DNA from: an uncultured Lachnospiraceae bacterium
GTDB lineage: Bacteria > Bacillota > Clostridia > Lachnospirales > Lachnospiraceae
Reading direction: 5' to 3'
NCBI GenBank assembly: GCA_910583815.1
Contig: CAJTZB010000124.1
Coordinates: forward strand, 1-7,589
DNA: 7,589 nucleotides
The notes beneath the pieces are model-generated. The model was not told the origin of the DNA. It worked only from the letters and a program-made list of their open reading frames with translations, and did not search any database. Below are positions 1 to 5,764 of the stretch, in pieces. Numbering within the stretch: the stretch's first letter is position 1; each line of letters opens with the position of its first letter. The position numbers and the translations under genes are program-made.

Positions 1-1182
1 CTTGCCCATCGGAACTGCAGCCTTCAATGCCTTTGCATCAAACTGTGGGTGAAGCAGGGTATCCAGGTTACGAGGGTCGATCATTGCAACAGCCTCTTCT
101 TCTGTCCTCATGCCTTCATCAACCAGATCGCAGGCAATCTTCAATGCAGCCTGTGCAGTTCTCTTGCCGTTACGTGTCTGGAGCATATAGAGCTTCTTGT
201 TCTCTACAGTAAACTCCATATCCTGCATATCTCTATAGTGGTTTTCAAGCTTTGCGCATACATCCTTAAACTGTGCGAAAGCTTCCGGGAATTCCTCTTC
301 CATCTTTGCAATCGGCATCGGAGTACGAACACCTGCAACTACGTCCTCGCCCTGTGCGTTGATTAAGAATTCGCCCATTAACTTCTTTTCGCCGGTAGCA
401 GGGTCGCGGGTAAATGCTACGCCGGTACCACAGTCATTGCCCATGTTGCCGAACGCCATGCTCTGTACGTTTACTGCTGTTCCCCAGCTGTATGGGATGT
501 CGTTGTCGCGGCGGTAAACATTGGCACGAGGGTTGTCCCAGGAACGGAATACGGCCTTTACGGCACCCATTAACTGTTCCTTTGGATCATTTGGGAAGTC
601 CTGTCCGATTTTTGCCTTATATTCTGCCTTAAACTGAGATGCTAACTCTTTTAAGTCGTCTGCTGTTAAATCAACGTCATAAGTAACGCCTCTGTCAGCT
701 TTCATCTTGTCGATCAGCTCTTCAAAATACTTCTTGCCGACTTCCATAACTACATCGGAATACATCTGGATGAATCTTCTGTAGCAGTCCCATGCCCAAC
801 GTGCATTGCCGGACTTTTCTGCAATTACGTTTACAACGTCCTCATTTAAACCAAGGTTTAAGATGGTATCCATCATACCAGGCATGGAAGCTCTGGCGCC
901 GGAACGAACCGATACAAGCAATGGATTTTCCTTGTCGCCAAACTTCTTTCCTGTGATTTCTTCCATTTTAACGATATATTCATTGATCTGGCCCTGAATT
1001 TCATCGTTAATTTCTCTTCCGTCCTCATAGTACTGAGTACAAGCCTCTGTGGTGATTGTAAAACCCTGTGGTACCGGAAGGCCTAAACCTGTCATCTCAG
1101 CCAGGTTTGCGCCTTTTCCGCCGAGAAGCTCACGCATATTAGCGTTGCCTTCGCTAAACAAATAGACCCATTTCTTAGCCAT
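1..1182 (-). CDS. ppdK: Pyruvate, phosphate dikinase, N-terminal part (cut by window edge)
   Basis: Cytoplasmic enzyme that reversibly converts ATP, phosphate and pyruvate to AMP, pyrophosphate and phosphoenolpyruvate; anaerobic Clostridia use it at the pyruvate/PEP node. The first 394 codons are present and the frame is open to base 1. The visible part is the ATP-grasp nucleotide-binding domain: GGKGANLAEM at residues 21-30, SVRSGARASMPGMMD at 91-105, and QTRNGKRTAQ from residue 335. D321, E323, Q335 and R337 fall at the same numbers as the ATP-site residues of the Clostridium symbiosum enzyme; K23 and R93 match its K22 and R92 with a one-residue offset. The family is about 870 residues, so the phosphohistidine swivel domain and the PEP/pyruvate barrel lie outside the window. 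The start is firm: ATG at 1182 follows AGGAGGA (1191-1197) at 8 bases. The gene has its own extended -10 promoter. Confidence 0.97.
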   Translation of the reverse strand, partial: MAKKWVYLFSEGNANMRELLGGKGANLAEMTGLGLPVPQGFTITTEACTQYYEDGREINDEIQGQINEYIVKMEEITGKKFGDKENPLLVSVRSGARASMPGMMDTILNLGLNEDVVNVIAEKSGNARWAWDCYRRFIQMYSDVVMEVGKKYFEELIDKMKADRGVTYDVDLTADDLKELASQFKAEYKAKIGQDFPNDPKEQLMGAVKAVFRSWDNPRANVYRRDNDIPYSWGTAVNVQSMAFGNMGNDCGTGVAFTRDPATGEKKLMGEFLINAQGEDVVAGVRTPMPIAKMEEEFPEAFAQFKDVCAKLENHYRDMQDMEFTVENKKLYMLQTRNGKRTAQAALKIACDLVDEGMRTEEEAVAMIDPRNLDTLLHPQFDAKALKAAVPMGK

Positions 1183-1238
1183 TCTTTGTTTCCTCCTAAA
1201 CTTTTCGCTTTATGTTGACTCTCAAAAGCCCATGTTTG

Positions 1239-1267
1239 ATTATAGCATATATTTCCTTGAAAAGAAA
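1239..1267 (-). promoter_or_regulatory. Extended -10 promoter of ppdK
   Basis: Reading the minus strand, TATAAT lies at 1244-1239 and is preceded by TGC (1247-1245), giving the extended -10 form TGnTATAAT. At 17 bases upstream the -35 position reads TTTCTT (1267-1262), a poor match to TTGACA, which is tolerable in an extended -10 promoter. Transcription would start near 1232, giving a leader of about 50 bases that contains the AGGAGGA ribosome binding site. It sits between the glyS stop codon and the ppdK start. Identified by pattern only. Confidence 0.65.
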
Positions 1268-1289
1268 TCATTTTTTCATAGAAATACAC

Positions 1290-2678
1290 CTAGAATTCAA
1301 ACTTCTTTTCAAAATATGCCTTTAAATCCGTAATCTGGATACGCTCCTGCTGCATTGTATCACGGTCACGCACCGTAACAGCACCGTCTCCTTCCGACTC
1401 AAAGTCATAAGTAACGCAGAACGGCGTGCCGATTTCATCCTGCCTGCGGTATCTCTTGCCGATATTTCCTCTGTCATCGTACTCGCAGTTATAATATTTG
1501 CTTAGTTCCATGTAAATTTTCTCCGCACCCTCTGACAGCTTTTTTGAAAGAGGAAGTACGCCGATTTTTACCGGTGCAATCGCCGGATGGAAGTGAAGCA
1601 CCGTGCGGACATCGCCCTCCGCAATTTCCTCCTCGTCGTAAGCTGCGCAAAGGAACGCAAGTGTCACACGGTCTGCACCAAGCGACGGCTCAATTACATA
1701 CGGAATATATCTCTCATTTTTTTCATCGTCAAAGTAAGTCATATCCTGGCCGGAAACGTTCTGATGCTGTGTCAGGTCATAATCCGTGCGGTCGGCAATT
1801 CCCCAAAGCTCGCCCCAGCCAAACGGAAACAGGAATTCAATATCGGTTGTTGCCTTAGAATAAAAGCACAGTTCTTCTGGTTCATGGTCGCGTACACGCA
1901 TTTCTTCCGGCTTGATGCCAAGCGTCTGAAGCCAGTCAATACAGAACTTCTTCCAATAAGCAAACCAATCAAGGTCTGTTCCAGGCTCACAGAAAAACTC
2001 CAGCTCCATCTGTTCAAATTCCCTTGTACGGAACGTAAAGTTGCCCGGCGTAATTTCGTTTCGGAACGACTTTCCTATCTGGCCGATACCAAACGGCAGC
2101 TTCTTTCTGGAAGTTCTCTGTACATTTTTAAAGTTTACAAAAATGCCCTGTGCCGTCTCCGGACGAAGATATACGATGTTCTTCGCATCCTCTGTCACGC
2201 CCTGAAACGTCTTGAACATTAAATTGAACTGACGTATATCTGTAAAATTATGCTTGCCGCAGCTTGGGCAGCAGATGTTCTTTTCGTCAATGTACGCCTT
2301 CATTTCTTCATTGGACCATGCATCAATCGCCTTTTCAAATGTAACGCCGTTTTCAAAGGCATAGTCCTCAATCAGCTTGTCAGCGCGGAAACGCTCCTTA
2401 CATTCTTTACAGTCCATCAGTGGGTCTGCAAAGCCACCAAGATGCCCGCTTGCCACCCACGTCTGCGGGTTCATCAAAATGGCGCAGTCCACGCCTACAT
2501 TATAAGGGTTCTGCTGAATGAACTTGCCCCACCATGCCTTTTTCACATTGTTTTTCAGTTCTACGCCAAGATTGCCGTAGTCCCATGTGTTTGCCAGGCC
2601 GCCGTAAATCTCGGAACCCGGATATACAAAGCCTCTCGACTTTGCAAGTGCAATAATTTTTTCCATTGTTTTTTCCAT
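1290..2678 (-). CDS. glyS: Glycyl-tRNA synthetase, homodimeric (single-chain) type
   Basis: Class II aminoacyl-tRNA synthetase that charges tRNA-Gly with glycine in the cytoplasm. Numbered from the chosen start (462 residues), it shows the N-terminal GFVYPGSEIYGG at 15-26, a Cys4 zinc site (CKEC at 90-93 and CPSC at 137-140), class II motif 2 (FRNE at 205-208, then FRTREFEQMELEFF), motif 3 (EPSLGADR at 330-337), and an HGTP-type anticodon-binding domain from about residue 368. It is not the two-subunit GlyQ/GlyS enzyme found in many other bacteria. Start choice: an ATG four codons upstream (2690) has no ribosome binding site, whereas GGAG (2688-2685) lies 6 bases before the ATG at 2678, and the family normally begins MEKTMEKI. 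Transcription is from a dedicated consensus promoter. The length is normal and no key residue appears to be missing. Confidence 0.97.
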   Translation of the reverse strand: MEKTMEKIIALAKSRGFVYPGSEIYGGLANTWDYGNLGVELKNNVKKAWWGKFIQQNPYNVGVDCAILMNPQTWVASGHLGGFADPLMDCKECKERFRADKLIEDYAFENGVTFEKAIDAWSNEEMKAYIDEKNICCPSCGKHNFTDIRQFNLMFKTFQGVTEDAKNIVYLRPETAQGIFVNFKNVQRTSRKKLPFGIGQIGKSFRNEITPGNFTFRTREFEQMELEFFCEPGTDLDWFAYWKKFCIDWLQTLGIKPEEMRVRDHEPEELCFYSKATTDIEFLFPFGWGELWGIADRTDYDLTQHQNVSGQDMTYFDDEKNERYIPYVIEPSLGADRVTLAFLCAAYDEEEIAEGDVRTVLHFHPAIAPVKIGVLPLSKKLSEGAEKIYMELSKYYNCEYDDRGNIGKRYRRQDEIGTPFCVTYDFESEGDGAVTVRDRDTMQQERIQITDLKAYFEKKFEF

Positions 2679-2684
2679 AGGAAT

Positions 2685-2688
2685 CTCC
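2685..2688 (-). promoter_or_regulatory. Ribosome binding site deciding the glyS start
   Basis: GGAG on the minus strand lies 6 bases upstream of the ATG at 2678. It overlaps the first two codons of the longer reading (ATG at 2690), which has only AT-rich sequence in front of it. This favours 2678 as the start. Confidence 0.6.
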
Positions 2689-2710
2689 ATTCTGAAAATA
2701 CTAAGATTCT

Positions 2711-2741
2711 AAGAAAGCGCTGGTTTAATCACCGCTTCCTT
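2711..2741 (-). promoter_or_regulatory. Imperfect hairpin in the glyS 5' leader
   Basis: In the transcript, AAGGAAGCG (2741-2733) can pair with CGCTTTCTT (2719-2711): nine pairs including one G-U. A G-G mismatch and two more pairs (UG/CA) close a 7-base loop. It lies between the predicted transcription start near 2752 and the glyS ribosome binding site. No U-run follows, so it is not an intrinsic terminator, and no T-box consensus is visible. Its role is unknown; it may protect the 5' end or have no function. Confidence 0.4.
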
Positions 2742-2758
2742 GGCCTATTTTTGACGCA

Positions 2759-2787
2759 ATTATAGCGGAATCTGGGCAAAATGTCAA
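2759..2787 (-). promoter_or_regulatory. Perfect-consensus sigma-A promoter of glyS
   Basis: On the minus strand, TTGACA (2787-2782) is followed after exactly 17 bases by TATAAT (2764-2759). Both hexamers match the housekeeping sigma-A consensus at all positions with optimal spacing. It lies 32 bases after the stop codon of the upstream hydrolase gene and directs transcription toward glyS, with a start expected near 2752 and a leader of roughly 75 bases. This separates glyS from the upstream cluster and predicts high constitutive expression. Confidence 0.88.
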
Positions 2788-2818
2788 CCGGAACCAGCCA
2801 TCCTTAAGGCAGACTTCC

Positions 2819-3769
2819 CTATCTGACATAACGCTCCAAAAAGTTCTCTATGCTTCCCCAGTACAGCTTCGGATTTGTCATGGCTGCCCTTGCATGCTCT
2901 GCATCCGGTATGGACAGTTTTTCTTTCTCCTTGCTTGCACAGGCATCATAAACCAAATCCAACATTGCATACGGAACAAAAGTATCCTGTTCTCCGTGAA
3001 TAAACAGCATCGGCAGTTTTGCCTTTTTTAGCTGTTCTGCAGCGGATGCTTCCGAAAAGCCATAACCGGCGCGAATCCTGCATAGTTTATCCGTCAGAAA
3101 AAGCAGCGGTGTATTTAAAACAGGAACCATATATGAAAGCCTGACCGCAAACTCTTCCAAGACAGATGAGTATCCACAATCCTCTATAATGCATTTTACA
3201 TTATCCGGCAGTGTTTCTCCTGCTGCCATCATCACGGTTGCTGCCCCCATAGAAAGCCCAAACAATACAATTTCGGCATCAGCATCGGCTGCCGCAATGG
3301 ATTCTGCCCAACGGACAACATGGCGCCTTTCCTTCCAACCCATGCCATAGTATTTGCCATCGCTGCGCTCATGCGCCTGTGCCGCGGGCGTCAGCACCGA
3401 ATACCCCATATGGTAAAATTTATTGGCATAGGGAGCCATCTCTTCTGGCTCTCCCCCATAGCCGTGGCACAAAATCGCATAGCGGTGTCCGGCCTGGCGC
3501 AGATTCCAGCCATACAGCCTCAGCCCATCCTCTCCTTTGATAAAAACAGATTTCCTGTGCTTTCTGTACCACACTCTCTCCGCACTTTCACGGTCTGTAT
3601 CTCCGTTCAGAAAACGCTTCATTGTAAAGCCGGCCTTGGGGTTCAGCGCAAAATTAAACAAAAAATTCCCTGTCCAAAGAAATGCTGCCCCTATCAATGC
3701 AGACAACGCTGCAAACAGTGCTGCTGCCGTTTTTATCCCATGCGTCCCCTGCTTTGATTTCTTCTGCAT
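2819..3769 (-). CDS. Membrane-anchored alpha/beta hydrolase (serine hydrolase, substrate unknown)
   Basis: Alpha/beta-hydrolase fold enzyme, probably tethered to the membrane. Numbered from the chosen start (316 residues), there is a lysine-rich N-terminus, one hydrophobic segment at about 14-40, HGYGG at 102-106 (oxyanion loop), the nucleophile elbow GLSMG with S173, D262 in GEQDTFVP, and H292 in DAEHA, completing a Ser-Asp-His triad. It resembles the clostridial/bacillar group that includes Bacillus subtilis YqkD. The usual PDxRxHG stretch after the third strand is degenerate here (TPAAQAHERSDG). The start is uncertain: AAAGGAG (3789-3783) is 13 bases from the ATG at 3769 but only 1 base from the ATG at 3781, and an in-frame TTG at 3793 has no site of its own. 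The gene follows recO by about 60 bases with no evident promoter, so it is probably co-transcribed. I cannot name a substrate. Confidence 0.88.
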   Translation of the reverse strand: MQKKSKQGTHGIKTAAALFAALSALIGAAFLWTGNFLFNFALNPKAGFTMKRFLNGDTDRESAERVWYRKHRKSVFIKGEDGLRLYGWNLRQAGHRYAILCHGYGGEPEEMAPYANKFYHMGYSVLTPAAQAHERSDGKYYGMGWKERRHVVRWAESIAAADADAEIVLFGLSMGAATVMMAAGETLPDNVKCIIEDCGYSSVLEEFAVRLSYMVPVLNTPLLFLTDKLCRIRAGYGFSEASAAEQLKKAKLPMLFIHGEQDTFVPYAMLDLVYDACASKEKEKLSIPDAEHARAAMTNPKLYWGSIENFLERYVR

Positions 3770-3782
3770 CTTTATAGCCATG

Positions 3783-3789
3783 CTCCTTT
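3783..3789 (-). promoter_or_regulatory. Ribosome binding site of the hydrolase gene
   Basis: AAAGGAG on the minus strand is the only Shine-Dalgarno-like sequence before this gene. It is too close (1 base) to the ATG at 3781 and rather far (13 bases) from the ATG at 3769. The latter is the more workable start, but the choice is not settled. Confidence 0.55.
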
Positions 3790-3830
3790 CCAAGTCTGAT
3801 ATTTCAGAATTAGGGCGTCAAAAGCTCATT

Positions 3831-4604
3831 TCAGCCAAGAATCTCTAACATCTGCTCCGACTTCATCGTGCGTCCAACCTGTTTCTCTAAAAAACGCTTC
3901 ATCACATCTCCAAACTCACGAAGCACTTCTTCTGACACGGTAAATGTAAACAGCTTATTTAACGGCGTAGATACGATATACTGCATTGTATAAATTGTAG
4001 AAGTCCCAACCAGCACCTCATCCTGACCTGCAGGCAGAGCAGTTTTTTCTGCCCTGCAAGTGTCGCAGTACAGACCGCCTTCTCCTGCAAGAAACCATAC
4101 TCTTTCCTGCTTTAGCATATCCTGCTTTCCGCAATGTACACAGTCGAACACCTGCGGCATTTCCCCTCCTGCTGCAAGGAAGCGAAGCTCAAATATGTAC
4201 CGCACAAGCCGCTTGGGAATTGCCTCCTTTGTCAGTGCCCGCAGCGCCATATAAAGCACTTTCAGCTGCTCGCCTGCCTCCAGGTTCTCTTTGGTCAGAT
4301 AAGCCGCAAACTCGCAGAAGTACATGCCATAATAAATTGCTTCTATATCCTCCCTTAGCTGGGCAAAATAATTGCTGATGTCACAGGATGCAACATTATA
4401 AGAACTTTTTCCCTCATACAAAATAAATTCGCCAAAAGAGAACGGCTGACTGGACGCCAAAAGGGCGCTCGTCGGTTTACGCGCGCCTCTTGCAAATGCG
4501 GATATTTTTCCCCGCTCCTTTGTTAAAATGGTCAGCCGTCGGTCATATTCACCAACCGGCATGGCTGCTAACACCATGCCGGTCAGCTTAACTTGTCCTG
4601 TCAT
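3831..4604 (-). CDS. recO: DNA repair protein RecO
   Basis: Recombination mediator that, with RecR, helps load RecA onto SSB-coated single-stranded DNA and anneals complementary strands (RecFOR pathway, cytoplasm). At 257 residues it matches the usual length. The N-terminal OB fold covers about residues 1-80, with the family signature region DRRLTILTKERGKISAFARGARKP split across residues 21-44. A helical C-terminal domain carries a zinc-ribbon Cys4 site: C155 and C158 (CVHC), then C180 and C183 (CDTC). The ATG at 4604 is preceded by AGGA at 5 bases. The start codon lies inside the end of the small upstream YqzL-like gene (17-base overlap, different frame), which suggests translational coupling. 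It belongs to the era-yqzL-recO unit. Confidence 0.95.
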   Translation of the reverse strand: MTGQVKLTGMVLAAMPVGEYDRRLTILTKERGKISAFARGARKPTSALLASSQPFSFGEFILYEGKSSYNVASCDISNYFAQLREDIEAIYYGMYFCEFAAYLTKENLEAGEQLKVLYMALRALTKEAIPKRLVRYIFELRFLAAGGEMPQVFDCVHCGKQDMLKQERVWFLAGEGGLYCDTCRAEKTALPAGQDEVLVGTSTIYTMQYIVSTPLNKLFTFTVSEEVLREFGDVMKRFLEKQVGRTMKSEQMLEILG

Positions 4605-4743
4605 TTCTTTCCTGCTCTCTAAAGCTTTCTTTTTCCTGCTCCGGCTCCCTTGCAGATGCCGTATAGCTCAAATAGTCTGCAACGCTTCCTGTCTGCAGAA
4701 AACGTTCCCAGCAGCCTGCATTTTCCGTGTCTCTTCGTTCCAT
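4588..4743 (-). CDS. Small YqzL-like protein between era and recO (51 residues)
   Basis: A 51-codon frame runs from ATG at 4743 to TAA at 4588. Its core, CWERFLQTGSVADYLSY at residues 11-27, fits the pattern W-x2-F-x-QTG-x3-x-YL of the Firmicutes YqzL family (Bacillus subtilis YqzL, about 47 residues), whose gene also lies between era and recO. The C-terminal half is charged and rich in Glu, Arg and Gln, without a membrane segment. The function of the family is unknown. Upstream, AGGGGGTG (4756-4749), one mismatch from the ideal ribosome binding site, sits 5 bases from the ATG. The last 17 bases overlap the start of recO in another frame. The family assignment rests on remembered similarity plus position. 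The alternative, a chance frame, is made less likely by the motif, the ribosome binding site and the conserved gene order. Confidence 0.78.
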   Translation of the reverse strand: MERRDTENAGCWERFLQTGSVADYLSYTASAREPEQEKESFREQERNDRTS

Positions 4744-4748
4744 CCCTA

Positions 4749-4756
4749 CACCCCCT
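4749..4756 (-). promoter_or_regulatory. Ribosome binding site of the YqzL-like gene
   Basis: AGGGGGTG on the minus strand differs by one base from AGGAGGTG, the complement of the 16S rRNA tail, and lies 5 bases before the ATG at 4743. It supports translation of the small gene. Confidence 0.55.
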
Positions 4757-4794
4757 GCAAAATCCTGTTGTACTTTGTTTCTTGTAGTTAGGGT

Positions 4795-4811
4795 GTCCGA
4801 AAACGTCCGAA
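4795..4811 (-). repeat. Two 7-base direct repeats with 10-base period after era
   Basis: On the plus strand GTCCGAA occurs at 4795-4801 and again at 4805-4811, a spacing of one helical turn. It lies just downstream of the era stop codon, ahead of the YqzL-like gene. It may be a protein-binding site or chance; nothing else in the sequence supports a role. Confidence 0.35.
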
Positions 4812-4818
4812 TTAACCG

Positions 4819-5733
4819 TTAAAAGCTTTGGAAATCATCCTCTTTATATCCATAATTTTTCATCAGCACATCTGAGTCTCGCCAATCTTTTCTTACCTTA
4901 ACCCAAAGCTGCAGATTGACCTTTTCCTCCAGCATCGCCTCTATCTCTATTCGTGCCTGCATTCCGATTTTTTTCAGCATCGCCCCTTGCTTTCCAATAA
5001 TGATTCCTTTGTGGGACTCTCTCTCGCAAATAATCGTGGCTTCGATATCGACCATGCTTCGGTCCGGCCGTTCCTTCATTTTTTCTATGGTTACTGCAAT
5101 GCCATGAGGAATTTCAGCCCCAAGCAGCCGAAGCGCCTTTTCTCGAACCAGTTCTGCCGCAATCTGGCGCTCCGGCTGGTCGGTTACCGTGTCCTCGTCA
5201 TAATACATCGGTCCATACGGAAGATAGGAAAATACCAGATCCATCAGGCGGTCTGTATTCTGCTTCTTCTTTGCAGAAACCGGAATAACCTCTGCAAACG
5301 GATACTCTTTCCGGTAAGTCTCAATTGCAGCAGCAATTGCCTCTTTTTCTACTGTGTCAATTTTATTGATAACAAGCAGCACTGGTGTCTTTACCTTTTC
5401 CAGCTGCTCCAGAATATGGCGCTCGCCGGCTCCGATAAATGTCGTCGGTTCCACAAGCCATAAAATGACATCCGCCTCCGTAAGTGTCTGCTTTGCCGCC
5501 TTTACCATATATTCCCCAAGCTTGTTCTTCGCCTTGTGAATCCCCGGCGTATCAAGGAATACCGCCTGCCCTCTCTCGTCTGTATACACGGTCCGGATGC
5601 GGTTTCTTGTCGTCTGTGGCTTTTCGGAGGTAATCGCAATTTTCTGCCCGATTAAATGATTCATCAAAGTTGATTTTCCGACATTCGGCCGGCCAATCAA
5701 TGTGGCAAATCCTGATTTTGTCTGTTGTTCCAT
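4819..5733 (-). CDS. era: GTPase Era
   Basis: Essential GTPase that binds the 3' end of 16S rRNA and assists 30S subunit maturation. At 304 residues it is complete. The G domain shows G1 GRPNVGKST (14-22), G2 region with T41/T42 in PQTTRNR, G3 DTPG (61-64), G4 NKID (123-126) and G5 SAK (153-155). The C-terminal KH domain carries GIIIGKQG at 243-250, followed by the helix KKIGMQARIEIE and the late strand VNLQLWVKVRKDWR. It follows the peptidase gene by 31 bases and precedes the YqzL-like gene and recO, the common Firmicutes arrangement. The start at 5733 is chosen because the protein begins a few residues before the first strand (GFATLIGRPN), as usual in the family. Its ribosome binding site is weak (GGAA, 8 bases away), and the start codon lies in a 14-base-period duplication. 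Confidence 0.97.
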   Translation of the reverse strand: MEQQTKSGFATLIGRPNVGKSTLMNHLIGQKIAITSEKPQTTRNRIRTVYTDERGQAVFLDTPGIHKAKNKLGEYMVKAAKQTLTEADVILWLVEPTTFIGAGERHILEQLEKVKTPVLLVINKIDTVEKEAIAAAIETYRKEYPFAEVIPVSAKKKQNTDRLMDLVFSYLPYGPMYYDEDTVTDQPERQIAAELVREKALRLLGAEIPHGIAVTIEKMKERPDRSMVDIEATIICERESHKGIIIGKQGAMLKKIGMQARIEIEAMLEEKVNLQLWVKVRKDWRDSDVLMKNYGYKEDDFQSF

Positions 5734-5750
5734 ATCAACCGTTCCATATC
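5727..5750 (-). repeat. 10-base direct repeat spanning the era start codon
   Basis: On the minus strand GATATGGAAC occurs at 5750-5741 and again at 5736-5727, separated by GGTT. Each copy contains an ATG, 14 bases apart and therefore in different frames. Only the downstream ATG (5733) opens era. The better ribosome binding sequence, GGAAGGA, lies immediately upstream of the first copy. Confidence 0.6.
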
Positions 5751-5764
5751 CTTCCGTCTGATGC

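Noticed and set aside
49..632. Plus-strand frames of 72 to 105 codons opposite ppdK
   Set aside because: They are complementary to the conserved ATP-grasp domain of ppdK and resemble no protein family.
1092..1289. 65-codon minus-strand frame overlapping the ppdK start
   Set aside because: It runs through the ppdK promoter and ribosome binding site and then out of frame through conserved ppdK codons; no motif.
1587..2222. 211-codon plus-strand open frame antisense to glyS
   Set aside because: It lies wholly inside glyS on the other strand, has no recognisable domain, and glyS is conserved throughout; it is a shadow frame.
2250..2765. 171-codon plus-strand open frame opposite the glyS N-terminus and promoter
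   Set aside because: It overlaps conserved glyS codons and the promoter, has no recognisable motif and shows an odd Cys/Phe-rich composition; treated as a shadow.
2679..2818. T-box riboswitch ahead of glyS
   Set aside because: The leader after the consensus promoter is about 75 bases, and no T-box bulge consensus or terminator/antiterminator pair is visible.
3782..3830. TTGACG upstream of the hydrolase gene as a possible -35 box
   Set aside because: No acceptable -10 hexamer occurs at 16 to 18 bases; the sequence there reads CAGACT.
4812..4822. Inverted repeat TTAAC-C-GTTAA at the era stop codon
   Set aside because: The arms are five bases, AT-rich and have a 1-base centre; it cannot form a useful hairpin or terminator.
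5322..5339. Perfect 7-base inverted repeat CAATTGC/GCAATTG with 4-base loop
   Set aside because: It lies within era, in the codons for an Ala/Ile-rich helix (AIAAAIE), and is explained by repeated GCA/ATT codons; no U-run or regulatory context.
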